In this document: positions 23,957 through 36,059 of the stretch, in pieces
Numbering within the stretch: position 1 is the stretch's first letter
How the letters are laid out: every line of letters starts with the position of its first letter
The notes under the pieces: model-generated
What the model was told of the DNA's origin: nothing
The model's input: only the letters and a program-made list of their open reading frames with translations
Databases searched by the model: none
Program-made: the position numbers and the translations under genes
Assembly (NCBI RefSeq): GCF_047948215.1
Contig: NC_134461.1
Coordinates: forward strand, 82,422,103-82,486,102
Source of the DNA: Lycorma delicatula
Taxonomy: Eukaryota > Arthropoda > Insecta > Hemiptera > Fulgoridae
DNA: 64,000 bases
Reading direction: 5' to 3'

Positions 23957-25336
23957 TAATAATAATAATCCTGTTAAGGAAATTTGTAAAACTTTTAATG
24001 GATTGCATGTCGAAACCATCAACGACATGCAAAGCCAGAAAGTCAAGAAGATCGGTGGATTTGCGGTTTCTGTCCAACCGCATAGTACACTTAATTTATC
24101 CAGAGGAGTTGTTGTTTGTCGCGATCTTCTAAATTGTACATAAGAAGAAATTGCACAAGAAATGTCGAGTCAGGGAGTGAATCATTGTCGCAGACTAACC
24201 ATGCGAAGAAATGGTGAAGTTGTTCCTTCGGCCTCGCATGTTTTAACATTTAATAGGCCGAACCTTCCTGAAAAGGTGCGAGCTGGCATCCATCGGCTTG
24301 ATGTACGGGCATTCATTCCGCAGCCGATGAGATGTTTTAAGTGTCAACGTTTCGGACACACAGCAGCTAGATGTGAAGCGCAGGAAATATGTATATGTGG
24401 AGTGAAAACACATGAGGGTGACCCATGTAAAGACCCTCCAATCTGCGTTAACTGTAAAGGGCACCACAACTGTCGTTCAAGGAACTGCCCTATATATAAA
24501 TTAGAAACGGCCATTCAGGAAGTTAAAACGCTTCAAAAGGTCAGTTATCCTGAAGCGAAGAAAATTGTTAATCAGCGTACACCTCGACCATCGACTTCTT
24601 ATGCAGAAGCAGCGGCTGCCCCTTCCACATCTAAAATTAACGTGGAGCAGTTGCTTAACACGATGGCACCAAGTCTTGCGACAATGATTGAAAGAATCAT
24701 TGATTCAAAGATTGAGTCGACTCATCGCATAGAACCAACTACACATGAGAAGGCTCATACCCGGACTGACGCCGTTGACACAATAGGCGTACCAGCGCAG
24801 GTTAAAAAACTAGTAAAACCTGCGATTGTAACGCCACCAACTGATGTAATAAATAAAGTCTTGAAAAAGGAAAAAAAAACTCCGTCGTCTAGTAATAAAA
24901 CTAAATTTCTTTAGTCTTATTACTAGACGACGAAAGTACAGATCTCGAAAGTGCAAGAAAAGTCCGAGTCTACCAAAATGGAGGTGCACCATAGGACGAT
25001 ATACTAACTGCAACAATGGAGCCTCCAAAAGCTCAAAGAACAGCTTCAGTGAGAGCATCTATTTCAGCTGGACCCAGTACTTCACTAGAAATCGAATCCA
25101 GCTCATCAGCCGCCGAAAGTACATCGCTTGCGAGTTTAGATTCAATTGCAACGATGTTTACAGCACCAACGAAGCTTTCATCACCTGATGTTAGCCGTCG
25201 AACGTCATTGGCATCAGAAAGAGAAGAAGATGCCATGTCCGAGGCCTCAGACACACTGTCCTCGGAAGTTGAGGCCGTTCGCAGAATGGAAAAAAGGTGC
25301 AAGAAAGGATGGCCGAAAGGAAAGACTAGGCGGTAA
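23957..25336 (+). pseudogene. LINE ORF1 (gag-like) nucleic-acid-binding protein with zinc knuckles
   Basis: The main frame is 24162-24914 (250 codons), but homology starts earlier in the same frame at about 23960 (KEICKTFNGLHVETINDMQS, then VSVQPHSTLNLSRGVVVCRD). A TAA at 24141 interrupts it just before EEIAQEMSSQGVNHCRR. Downstream are VLTFNRPNLPEKVRAG and the gag segment RAFIPQPMRCFKCQRFGHTA. CCHC zinc knuckles follow: CFKCQRFGHTAARC, then a partial one, then CVNCKGHHNCRSRNC. A proline/serine-rich tail ends at 24914. A second frame, 25016-25336, gives a Ser-rich acidic stretch ending KKGWPKGKTRR, the usual basic end of this ORF1 family. ORF1 proteins bind LINE RNA in the retrotransposition particle. 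Stops at 24141, 24912 and near 24990 plus a frameshift show it is inactive. Confidence 0.85.
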
Positions 25337-25488
25337 ACTTTGAATTTTAAAGTATCAGAATATGAAATTTTGAACATTTTTTTTTACTTTTTTTGAAGTG
25401 GGACGGGGCTAATGACCAAAGTAGTCGATGTCCCTAAAAACCTCAAAAAAAAAAACAAAAATAATAATAATAATATTATTATTATTAC
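23957..25488 (+). mobile_element. Jockey/I-type LINE reduced to ORF1 plus 3' tail
   Basis: Contains a gag-like ORF1 region (see the separate entry). About 60 bases after the last ORF1 segment comes GACGGGGCTAATGACC and GTCGATGTCCCTAAAAACC. This is the kind of 3' untranslated end typical of insect Jockey/I-related LINEs (from memory). A terminal A-rich run and TAA-type repeats follow at 25445-25488. No endonuclease or reverse transcriptase is present, so ORF2 is entirely missing. The 5' end is not defined and begins at an AAT repeat near 23955. Confidence 0.7.
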
Positions 25489-25489
25489 G

Positions 25490-26069
25490 ATAAATCAAAA
25501 AAGCTGACAACAGTTGTACGACTTTCCCGTCACACACTTCTTAGAGTAAAATATTTATCATTTTATTTAAATATAATATTTTTTAGTTTATTTAATTCAA
25601 TGATTCTAATTAAAGCGCGCGCACATACCGTATATTAAGACCCAGCGTTATTTGACTTTTAAATGAAGGTTGGCATCCCTGCTAAATTCTCACTTTTTTT
25701 TGTTACTCTTATTAAACGAATTTTTCTAATGCTCTATTGTTATTATCTAGTTCCGTCCTTCAAAGACTCAACATGTTTGTTACCAGTGTATAATTAATTA
25801 ATGTAATAAAGTTATATATATGAATTAAAAGTTCAAGGGTTGTAATAAAAATAATTTATATTATAAACGAAATAAAGAATTTTATTTAATCGAATGAACC
25901 AACGAATAAAATAATACTTAGAATGATTTAAACCCAACCGAGTTATTAAATCAAGGCGGAAAATTATTTGATACTGTATTTAATTCGGTAACGTGTGGCG
26001 GTACAAGCGGTGACGATCGGCACTAACTAAACTAATGTAATTTCACAATTTACATAGAACAAATTTTGC
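25490..26069. other. No gene recognised
   Basis: AT-rich sequence with no ORF, element end or repeat shared with the rest of the window that I could see. Confidence 0.35.
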
Positions 26070-26170
26070 TTGTACGGTCAGTAGACTGGTGTAGCCGCGA
26101 GGCATAACGCACCAGATACCAAGTCAACCTGGCGATCGATTTCGAGACCCAGCCAGGCCGAGTGACCTTT
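26070..26170 (+). repeat. tRNA-like SINE head (family c)
   Basis: GGTGTAGCCGCGAGGCATAA resembles an A box with its flank. GATTTCGAGACCCAG lies about 45 bases later in a B-box position. Only one copy is seen in this window and no body or tail is recognisable. Confidence 0.45.
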
Positions 26171-26809
26171 TTACACTTTAAATAAATATTATTAATTTAT
26201 TTAATTCTACCGCTCACCTATGATGTCACAACATAGCAGTAGTTTAGAACATTTTTTGGGATGAGGGTGCGATTTTGAAAAATTCTTTTTTGTGCAAATA
26301 TTGTTATTTTTTAATTGTTAAAAAATGTATCTAAGAAAAATATGTCCTTAATTACGCGAAATCTCGAGATATTAAGGTGATCTTGCTTTACAGCCTCACC
26401 CCCTTGACCTTTTAAGTTGAAAATTTAATGGCGTCAATGCCCCATATATAGAAGTGATTTTACCAAGTTTGGTAAAAGTCGGTTCAGTAATTCTGAAGAT
26501 ATAAGGTGTTTATAAAGACCAACACCGAACACACGTACATTAACATCCGGAAAAGTTTCATCTGGTTTTTTAGGTTCCTTAGATATCAAAACGTCAAGAT
26601 TCGGTAAAAACTGCATATGCCCAAATTGGACCGATTACAATACTTTCCCTTCTAGAACAATATCGCTATCTAAACGCGAAAGTAAAAGTTTCTTGAGAGA
26701 TGATTTTAGGTGAGGGGAACACAAAAAAGTAAACGGATATCGATTTTTTGAATTTCAAAAATTTGTTTGTCTATAATTTTTTTCTAAATCATCTTTCCCA
26801 TAAAAAAGG
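26171..26809. other. No gene recognised
   Basis: AT-rich sequence between the family-c SINE head and repeat Q. Minus-strand frame 26434-26616 shows no motif. Confidence 0.3.
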
Positions 26810-27225
26810 ATGGTACGTGGGTTTGTTTGTTGCATGTGCTCACATTTTTATTTTAGCTGCTATTGACAGTGAATGGACCAATAGTGGTGCGCCAGGCGGC
26901 TGCGCGCACCGCACGAACGATTCATTCGTTCGGACGATTTATAATTCTTGATACGAAAAATTTATGCAATATGATATTTCTTTGTGTTTTGTGGATAAAA
27001 AAAGGGAAAACATTACGTTTAGAGCTGTTTTAAAAAATCACAACTTAAGAAACAGTTAAAAATGTTCACTATTTTGAAGCTCTTCGTTGTAAAAGTTTTT
27101 GTTGTTAGTAGTAAGCTAAATTCATGAACGTTATTTAGTTACAACTGGCAAAAATATTTAACAAAATCATATGTAATGAAACATAAACCATATAAAATTT
27201 ACGGGCCGTAGGCTCGTATTTTTCC
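26810..27225 (+). repeat. Dispersed repeat Q, copy 2
   Basis: Partner of 18025-18410 (see there). Between the shared start and end it carries a GC-richer, near-palindromic patch at 26880-26940 (GCGCCAGGCGGCTGCGCGCA; GATTCATTCGTTCGGACG) that copy 1 lacks. Confidence 0.8.
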
Positions 27226-27984
27226 TAGTAATAAACAAATTATGCCAGGAAAGAATACTTTGTTGTCTGTCAGTTTTTTCGTCGATTTACTAAAAAAATT
27301 AAAAATTAAATTATTAGTTTGTTAATTTTTCCATGATTTATCTAATTTTTTTTTTAAGAACCTGATTAGTTTCAAACAATTTTATTTTTAAATTTGAATT
27401 TAAAAAAATAGCGTGTACTGCCCACCATTTTGTTTTCTTTAAAAGTGTTATAGATAGAATGACAAGGAAGATTGAACTTAAATGTTCAATACCAATTTTA
27501 TGAAAATAAGATCGTTTTGGAATGCAAATGTTTTTTAATAAATTAAAATAAATAATATATATATAAACTATCGATAATACGGAACTAAGTAAAAGGTGAA
27601 CAGTGTTGAAAAACAACGATTATTAACTGCGCCGATGATTTTATATTTGAAAATAAAAATATGATTAAACTTTTTGTACCATTTTTAGAGATAAAAGACA
27701 CCTCCCAAAAAAAAATTAGTTTTTTGCTGTAAATCGATTATAAAAAACCACTTGAACATAAATTTTATGTTAACCAAATAGCTGATGTGGTCGGGTAAAA
27801 CAACACCTTCTAATTGCTGGCTGATCAAATACCGTATGAGATCATTGCTTCTTGAAAAGAAATTGAAATCACCGAAGTTTAACTAATTGTACAAAAAGCG
27901 TGGTATTACGCATTGTTATTAAATTTACTTTGAACATTTTCATCGCTTCGTCATACTCTGATATAACATTTATCTCTTTAACAG
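27226..27984. other. AT-rich stretch, nothing recognised
   Basis: A 92-codon minus-strand frame at 27338-27616 is rich in Phe, Leu, Ile and Lys and looks like chance in AT-rich DNA. Confidence 0.35.
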
Positions 27985-28035
27985 TCAGGGAGAGAAAACT
28001 CAAGTTGGTGCGTGTGCATAATGAGTCGACTGATG
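27985..28035 (+). other. Candidate 51-bp micro-exon
   Basis: TATCTCTTTAACAG is a good acceptor and GTGAGTGTG a good donor. The 51 bases between them are open in the phase RERKLKLVRVHNESTD and have balanced base composition unlike the flanks. It lies on the same strand and 6 kb downstream of the amphiphysin-like exon, but the peptide is not one I recognise. This may be coincidence. Confidence 0.2.
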
Positions 28036-28154
28036 GTGAGTGTGCATTGTATTATATCATCCTAGTATACATTATGAGCTACCATCTTCCAACCCTAATG
28101 ATGTTCTCAATTTATAACGTTCAGAATAACCATAAATAATAATAATAAATAATA

Positions 28155-29750
28155 AATCACAGACTCCCCCCAACAGTCATCTCTATTTGCTTTACCACTC
28201 TTTTACCACCCTCATCCCTTACAGTAAATCCATCTAATGATTTCACATAACAAAAATCCCAACTGCCTAATACAATATGTAATTGAATCATTAAAAGAAG
28301 GCGTGACTAATTTAATTAATGATGTGGTTTGGCCTTTAAAATGAAGCAGAAGGATTTTAATTGTAATTAAATCAATATAGATCAATTTTTCAGTTCCTTT
28401 TACATTTACGTAATACATATTTATGTCTTTTACATATTTATGTCTCTACACAAGAAAAAACAGACAACTATACGAAATGATTTGAAATTTGTTTTTATCG
28501 AGATTTTTTTATCAGAGATTCAATACATTAATAATTAAGTATGGGTAGAGAACAATTACTCATTACTACACCTTCGTTATTTTGGACATAAAATACAGTA
28601 TCGGACCCTAAATTTGGCTTTAGGAGAAAGATAAATGTATATGTTATTTAAGACAATTAAAATAGAAAAACTATGTTTACATCTAATTTTTTTAATTAAC
28701 TATTTTCTTGAATTAATTTGAAGTTAATTAGATTTATTTTATGACTTTTCCCAATTTTATTTTTAGTTCGTTACAGTAAAAACTAAATAAATAAGTAAAA
28801 ATGAAATAATTTTCATTTTTACTGTATAAGTTTTTAATTGAATTTTTATTTCATAAAATGTTAGCTTGTATTAATCGATTTTCCTATTTAAAAATTTATT
28901 TATTTCATTTTGTATGTAGTTCGGTATTAATTTATTTTAACACATTTTTTTTTAGAATTAACATTGGCTATAATTTTAGATATTATAATCTTTGTATTAA
29001 CAAATCGATTTTTTATAGCTGCTTGATAAGTAAAGTCCATTATTTAATTTAAGCTACATATAAGAGCTTAAAATTTATATATAAACTAGCATACTCGTCG
29101 TAGCTTCGCCGGTGGTATACGGTTACTCGCGTTTCCCATGGCGATCAGGGGATGTTTAGCCGGACACGGCTCGTTTCGCTTACTTTTCCTTACCTGGTCT
29201 AGACCCCCCTGTCACGATTAAACATATTATTATTATTAGAATAATAATGATAAATAAAAATTAAAGCCTGTTCAATTTTAAAAAAATATCAGTGTACTGT
29301 ATTCTGTTCAGAGAAAACCAATCCACTAATTGGTTTTTAGGTTTCCCGTCGCGGTTTCGTTCGCGAAATACGTAATCAGAAATACAAATATAAATTACCA
29401 CCACAGTGTTACCAAATCTCATAAAGATTAATTCAATAGCGGTAGCATAAAACGGTAAAAAAATGTTAAAAAAATTATATTTTCTATTCGTTCAAATATT
29501 AAAATTCAGCAAACGCAAAAATGATTTTTATATATTTATCTGAACAGTATTTGCAAGCCCCAGTCTAGTGAATATTTCATTTAATATATTTGGAATGGGG
29601 AAAATTTGCAATCGTTGTTCGACATTTTTTTCTGTCCTTTTACGGTAGAATTTCGAAAAGTCTAGAAATTGGTTTTTACATATTTATATGAAGGTTATAC
29701 ACACCAAAAATCAAGTAGATATCTTCATTGTTACAGAGTAATTAAAAAAA
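28155..29750 (+). repeat. Duplicated block B (copy of 47085-48070)
   Basis: Starts at CCCCAACAGTCATCTCTATT and aligns in the same orientation with 47085-48070. Block B' lacks an internal part corresponding to roughly 29125-29560. The block has no conserved ORF. The 64- to 68-codon frames inside it are AT-rich noise. It runs directly into block C. Confidence 0.85.
29085..29750 (+). repeat. Dispersed repeat X, copy 1
   Basis: The head reads CGTCGTAGCTTCGCCGGTGG, then TTTCCCGTCGCGGTTTCG and AATAATGATAAATAAA. The body includes TTTGCAAGCCCCAGT-like, TTTCGAAAAGTCTAGAAA and CACACCAAAAATCAAGTAGA. Related copies are at 47825-48065 (internally deleted) and 48880-49685. Coding capacity is not visible. 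Confidence 0.65.
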
Positions 29751-29896
29751 AAAATTGTAAAATTCAGAATGAATGTACTGGAATTTAGTATTTCATAATA
29801 TGAAATAATCACTTACGTGAGAAAAGAAGACGAGATCAATCGATCACTACAGCAAAACAGATTAAAAAATTAATAATAATTTAAAAAAATTATATC

Positions 29897-30175
29897 CTAC
29901 CGGACTGGTTTAGTGGTTTACTCGTCATCGGAAATCAGTTGTTTAACAGCTGATTTTCAAAGTCGCAGGTTTCGAGGTTGAAATTCTAGTAAAACTTAGG
30001 TGCTTTAATACGGATCTGAATACTTCACAATGGATACCGGTATATTTTGGTGGCTGGAGTTCAATTAATCACACCTCTCAGGATTGGTCGGCTTGAGTTT
30101 GTACAAGACTACACTTCATTTACATGTCATACATACAATTTTCATCTCATGGGGCTTTGGAAAGGGGGGTTGCGT
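29897..30175 (+). repeat. tRNA-derived SINE (family a), diverged
   Basis: The head TACCGGACTGGTTTAGTGG, then TCAGTTGTTTAACAGCTGAT, then CGAGGTTGAAATTCTAG (weak B box). The body reads ATGGATACCGGTATATTTTG, TGGCTGGAGTTCAATTAA and GTACAAGACTACACTTCATT. A copy at the same relative place exists in block C'. Confidence 0.8.
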
Positions 30176-30371
30176 TTTGTTCACTAGTTGAACTGATTGC
30201 AACATCACACTAGGAAAATAAATGAATAATAAATTATATCTAATTTTAAGATTAGGTATCGTAATCGTACGATATACGACGTACAAATTAACCGAATAGA
30301 TATTACCGGAATTTAAACTGAGTTATAAAATTTATTCGATAGAAATAGATGTTGACAAATAAGTTTTGTAT

Positions 30372-30458
30372 CGTATGAAAAAATGCCAAGCCTGGCTGGA
30401 ATTCGAACCAAAATCTTGCAGATGAAAGAGTCGCTACCATTACTCCACAGAGATCAGT
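30372..30458 (-). repeat. tRNA-derived SINE fragment (family b)
   Basis: The minus strand reads TGGAGTAATGGTAGCGACTC (A box), CTGCAAGATTTTGGTTCGAA (B-box side) and CCAGCCAGGCTTGGCATTTT, matching 18876-18960. Shared with block C' at 55563-55650, so it predates the duplication. Confidence 0.75.
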
Positions 30459-31335
30459 AGAACATTTAGCTGGAGTAGATGAAATAGACCCAAGTAAATG
30501 TTTCATGCATGATTGTACTGCCTTAAAAATAATTAAAATATCTCAATCGTTCTTAAGATATACACTTTTATATAAAAATAAAATAAAATGGAAGACAGTG
30601 GAAAATGAAGCGAGATAGAGTATTTGTCTATGAACGTTCTTTGTTTATTTTGTCTTGAATCATCAATTTAAGTTCACACCTCCCGGAACATTCTGTATGA
30701 TCAGTAAAGTAAAAGTATGCATACTTTTTTAATACACATATTCAGGGTCGGTTTTACATTTCAAGTTTAATTTCGCTTCGGTCTTTCAGTTTTAATTTCT
30801 ATTTCAAATATGGACAGATTTTTTTTCATATCCAGGATAATGTAATCTACCGTTCTACAACGTATTCATATTTCATAATAATTAGTCATTCGAATAATTT
30901 AGGATAATCTGTATCGATGTACGTAAGTTTCAATTTTAAGGGATATGATGATTCATATTAGGGGCTTGATAGAGAGGGATGTTTGGTGATTATTGTTTGC
31001 GGGCAATGACGTAATCGGTTGACGTATTGTACAACTTGTGTGTTGGTCCAATCGTTCAATGCATGAATACTCTTTGATCAAGTAATATTACTATTATTAT
31101 TGTGAACTGTCGTGCCAACTCTGGTGCCTATTGTTCCACGGTGCCTAACGTTCTTCATGTCTTAATAAAAAAAAGAGGGGTGGTAATTATTTAAATATTT
31201 ATTATTATTATTTTTGCAATTAATTATGAATGAAGACAGTTTATTAATGGCTAGAAATGTTTGATTCATCAAGTCACGAAAGTTTTATGAATAAACTTCG
31301 GGTTTACTGCCTACTTCTTTAGGGTCATGGATGAT

Positions 31336-31664
31336 TTGAATGAGAGACACTATAATTTAAAAGAAAAAGCTTAGAACTATCATCATGGAAAATGCTGTTT
31401 CTTGATATTATATGTTGAATAGACAGTTTGAATGTAAAGTAAAATTACCAATCAAAAGTTATTGTGATAGATTCAGTAAAGATGATAAAAACTAGTGGTG
31501 AGTGATAATGTCTATTCAAGCAACATACTAACATACAACTTGTAAACAATGAGAATTAAAGAAATACGACGTACATTAAAATGTAATTTTACAAAGTTTT
31601 CTTATATATATATATATATATAGACCATATGTTAGTTTTCATATTAATTTGTTTTTTACACAAG
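31336..31664. other. No gene recognised
   Basis: Short unique stretch between block C and the direct duplication, ending in a (TA)n run near 31605-31622. Confidence 0.4.
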
Positions 31665-32474
31665 TTTTTATAGTTACCTATAGAAATTTTTCTATAGTTT
31701 TGCTTTATTATAATAGCATATTATATATATTATGCTATTATAATATAGTTTATGCTATTGGATATATAATTTCTATAGTTATGCGCAGGGACAGCGACTA
31801 AACGCCGTCCCCAAACTCAAAAGTTGTACACCCGGAGTTTCATCTCACAGAATATACGACGGGCGTGGTCCCGGATGCTGCCTTGATTATCACAGCAACC
31901 GGTGAACAAGAAGTCCTAGCCATAACACTAAAGAAAAATTATTCTTTCAACCCTGGAAAAAACTACCAAACTTTATCTAAAAGTCAAACTTTATTTGACT
32001 TTATCTAAAATATTAAACTGGTATTAAAAAATATATTAATTAATGAAATTTGACATTTAAACTACTAAAATTAAGTAAATTTACTAATATATGTTAAAAT
32101 AATTTACTCCTTTAAGTAAAATGTAGTTGTGTTATTACTCGCTAGAGAAACGAAAGTACATAGTACTATTATACAGTATATTATATAGACAAATCTGCCC
32201 AACCTTTTTTCAGTTTAAAACTGTTTTAAATTAATCAAGCCGTAATAAAAATATTTATCTACATATCATCGCAGAAATAGATTTTCTTAATGAATTCAGG
32301 TATTTTCCGATAAATAGGTAATAAATTTCGATAAATTTGTAATTTCAAATTTTTATCCTCTAACCGGTTTACGAATGGCGTCGCTAGATATCAGTTCTTG
32401 ATTATGATACATAGCGTTTACTTGAAATGTAAAATTTAAAAGAAAAATTTTAAAGAGATTATACTAATTTTATT
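31665..32474 (+). repeat. 0.8-kb spaced direct duplication, copy 1
   Basis: Aligned with 33061-33904. Both copies start TTTTTATAGTTA and contain a palindromic TAATAGCATA..TATGCTATTATA segment. They share ACACCCGGA.TT..ATCTCAC, GGCGTGGTCCCG.ATGCTGCC and a long AT-rich body, and end at GAGATTATACTAATTTTATT. Neither copy has a coding frame. Confidence 0.9.
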
Positions 32475-32740
32475 CGTCATCACGTCACCCAGATTGATGT
32501 AGACATACTGCAAAGAATTGAGGCCAGTTACCGTGAAAGTCTACAACAACGAATTGCCCAAAATGGACATCACTTGCCGGACATAATTTTTCGTTCATGA
32601 GTAAATAACAAATGCTTTGATTTAACAAGTCTTTCAGTACCAATAAAACTTGAATATTTACTTTAATAAAAAGTAAATATTCAATTTTTCATGATTATTA
32701 TGAAAACGTCCGGTTCCCGTGAATGACCCTGTATTTGGTT
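32475..32740 (+). pseudogene. Tc1/mariner-like transposase C-terminus and transposon end
   Basis: The reading frame from 32475 gives VTQIDVDILQRIEASYRESL, then QQRIAQNGHHLPDIIF and a stop at about 32600. The shape 'IL.RI..SYR..L..R.A.NGHH' resembles the C-terminus of several Tc1/mariner-type transposases. About 130 bases later comes CCGGTTCCCGTGAATGACCC followed by TGTAT, which looks like a transposon terminus. The fragment begins exactly where direct-duplication copy 1 ends. Subfamily not assignable. Confidence 0.5.
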
Positions 32741-33060
32741 ATAATACAAATTTATTTTCTACTTAATACTTTACATGTTATTATTATGTCCCGCTACTTT
32801 GCAATTTCACTACTTAAACACCAACACACATTTTATTAAATTTTCAGAAAAATTAGTTTCTGCTTATTTTTGTAACGTTTCATTTTTTCTCTTGTAGCAA
32901 TGCATTTTTCCATTAAATATGATTTTTAATAGATTATCAATTAATAGACATCATATTTTAATAATATTGAAAAGTGGCTGTCTGTGTATATATATTTTGA
33001 CGTGGTTGATTTCCTGGTGGGAGATCTGTAGGCTACATCTATTTTGGTCATAAATGCAGA

Positions 33061-33904
33061 TTTTTATAGTTAGCTATAGAAATTTTTTTATAATGTTGCT
33101 TTATTGTAATAGCATATTATATATTTTGCTATTATAATATAGTTATGCTATGGTTATATAATTTCTACAGTTATGTCCCCAAACTTACGTCCCGAAGATA
33201 CGTCTCAGTTATGTCCCGAAGATTGTACACCCGGACTTTTATCTCACGGAATATACGACAGGCGTGGTCCCGAATGCTGCCTTGATGATCACTGCACCCG
33301 AGGATGATCACAGTACCCAGTGGTCACCGGATGACATACCCAGATTTGGCATTTTAGAACGAACCCTAGAAAAAACTACTTAACTTACATTCGAGAAGTT
33401 ACAATCTAAGATTTAAAAATCATTAGATTATCAATAGAAATTTACCTTATCAATACTTAATTAAAAAACATATTAATAATTGAAACGTGACATTTAATCC
33501 ACTAAAATTAAGTAAATTTACTAATATATATTAAAATAATTAATTTACTACTTTAAATAAAATAATTAATTACTACTTTAAGTAGTTGTGTTATTCTTCG
33601 CTAGAGAAACGACAGTACATTGTATAGAAAAATCTGCCCGACCTATTTTCAGTTTAAAACTGTTTTAATTTAATCAAGTCGTAATAAAAATTTGATGAAA
33701 TAAAGCTACATATCATCGCAGAAATAGATTTTCTTAATGAATTCAGGTTTTTTCGATAAATGTGTATTAAATTTCGATAAATTTGTAATTAAATTTTTAT
33801 CCTCTAACCGGTTTACGAATCGCGTCGCTAGATAGCAGTTCTTGATAATGATACGTAGCGTTTACTTGAAATGTAAAATTTAAAGAGATTATACTAATTT
33901 TATT
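33061..33904 (+). repeat. 0.8-kb spaced direct duplication, copy 2
   Basis: Second copy of 31665-32474, separated from it by the transposase remnant and about 0.3 kb of AT-rich DNA. Compared with copy 1 it has an extra segment near 33180-33230 with two CCCGAAGAT repeats and another near 33300-33350. Confidence 0.9.
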
Positions 33905-36059
33905 AAAAAAGGTATAAATAAAACAGAAATAAATTGGTAAAATTTTTATTCTAGTTAGAACTATTTGGTGGCATTGGAGGTCGACATATTTCGAAAAATT
34001 GAATTTTAGGTCCGATTTAGTACATACTCGGAATATATATGTTACGTAAAAATATATATTTCTGCAAAAAAAAAATTTTTTTTTAAATTTTATTCATGAA
34101 GATTTAGTGCTTTATTTGATGAAAATTTTGAAGGTTTGAATTTTTTTTTATTAAAATAAGAACAATCTTATTATTAACAAATGAAATATATTATTGACAA
34201 GACTTGATAAATCGATCATTCACAAATCACATGATTTCTGATTTAGTATATTCTTGGCTGTAGTACTTGAGTGGAATCTTCTCTTTAAGTTAAATTTTTT
34301 TCAGTACATTTTGTAAAATCATTTCAACTTCATCATCACCTACGTAGTATTAACTTCATAGGTAATTTGAATTATAATTCTGTTGCTGTCATTCTTAACA
34401 GTATCAACACAAAACAAAAACACTTTTTAATAGCTTCAGTCCACCATAACCTACCATTTGTTTTTACCTTTGAATAAATAAGAAAACATTAACAATGAGT
34501 AATATTTAATGTATTTTAATTAGATCTTTATTAGATTGATATTTTACATAGTATACGTCGAATTCATATTTTTTGAAGTAAAAACTTGACTATAATTTTA
34601 AGTCAATTTAGTGATGCAAGCCTTAACTAAAATACTTCCTTAAAATAACATAATTATAAAATGAAATACATTATAGCAAATAACATAATTTTAACATTTT
34701 TTTAATCATCAATATATATTATATATCGTGGTTTAAAATACGTCCGAATGCGATTGTAAATTTTACAATCCGGCAGGAGTTTTTGCATTTTCATTAAACA
34801 TATTTGAGAAAATTTGACGAATATTTCATTATATGATTTGTATAAAGTATATAAAAAAATTTTATCTCCAATTTTTCTCCGATGATTTCATATTTGTATT
34901 GTATTAAAAAGTTCTATCACGTAGTTACAATATTAGTAGAGGAATAAAATATTTTATATTTATGATTATTTAATATATAGGAATAAAATATTTAACGGTA
35001 TATATTTTTATGATTGAGAAAGTGAAGTAGGAAAAATATATAACAATTATCTCGCCTTTCATACATATCTGTACTTTTTTTGATTCGGACAATGTCTTTT
35101 TGAACTATAAATATATAAATTGTTGAATTTTAATGGTTTCAACTGACGGTAAACTCTTACCGAAACCTTAACAATTTTATTGTTTTGGGAGTTTGGATTC
35201 AGTCTTACTTGAACCGAGGGGGTTACTTCAATGAACGTATATTTCACTCTTTTTTTTATTTTTTGCGGCGATGGGCGTTGGACAACTCGTAAATTACAAA
35301 TGGAATTAATGATAATTTGATATATCACCTTAAAGAGATCGATGAGACGAGAAAATTGGTCCAATTAAAATTAAATGGTTTTAAAACCAACAATGGTTTT
35401 TTTTCAGATATCTAGAACTACGGTTGTATGCGACCCTTTAATTTTGTTTTGTTACTTGAGGTATCCCGATTCTCTTTTTGGAAATTTTCTGCGATAAAAG
35501 AAGCTAGCTCAGTAAACCTCAATTTAAAGTATTCAGCCTTCGTTGGTGGCGGCTGGCAGGAGCGCTCAAAATTTTAAAGAAACATGGTCATGTGAGGTTT
35601 TAATGTGCTCTGTGAGACAAGCAAAATCGGTATCAAAAAAATTAAATTCTCACTATTTAAACCAAAATGGGAAAATAAATGTCATTACGTTAATTAAAAA
35701 TTGAAAAAATTATTAAATATTTTCAAATACCCCTTTTAATTAAATTTATTCTTTAAGAATTTCATTTAATTTAAGTAAATAACAATTTGCAACTTAATTA
35801 CTTTTCCATGCATAATTAATTCTATCTTTTATTTTAAAAAGGATCTTTTAATCTTGTGAATTAAAAATACCGCCTAATAAAATTATTTCAGTTAAAAAAT
35901 TATATCGCTTCTCACCTCATATAAAATGTTCAAACTGCTCTCCCTTTTCCTCCATGCAGTGGAGGGAGTCGGAGGGAGGAGAACGGGGAGTCGGAGCAAT
36001 GTGCAAAAAAAGGCTCGTATGGGGCAAAGCTCATACTAACTAAATCAGAGAAAATAAAA
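33905..36059. other. AT-rich stretch, no recognised gene
   Basis: Contains one frame of 101 codons on the minus strand (35059-35364), including IEVTPSVQVRLNPNSQNNKI, which I cannot assign. A purine-rich patch lies at about 35950-36010. There is no repeat I could match elsewhere in the window. Confidence 0.4.

Larger units (their letters stand above)
29775..31335 (+). repeat. Duplicated block C (copy of 55010-61878 without inserts)
   Basis: Aligns with 55013-55673, then 57532-57577, then 61080-61878. It shares a family-a SINE, a family-b SINE fragment and a non-coding right part (GGGGCTTGATAGAGAGG, GACGTATTGTACAACTTGTG). It preserves the empty site GATGAAAT at 30478-30485 where block C' carries an RTE insertion. 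Confidence 0.88.

Noticed and set aside
24810..25377. Minus-strand ORFs of 82 and 114 codons
   Set aside because: Antisense shadows of the LINE ORF1 Ser-rich tail.
30303..30506. 67-codon minus-strand ORF conserved at 55392-55628
   Set aside because: Conservation is due to the block C/C' duplication, and the frame overlaps a SINE fragment.
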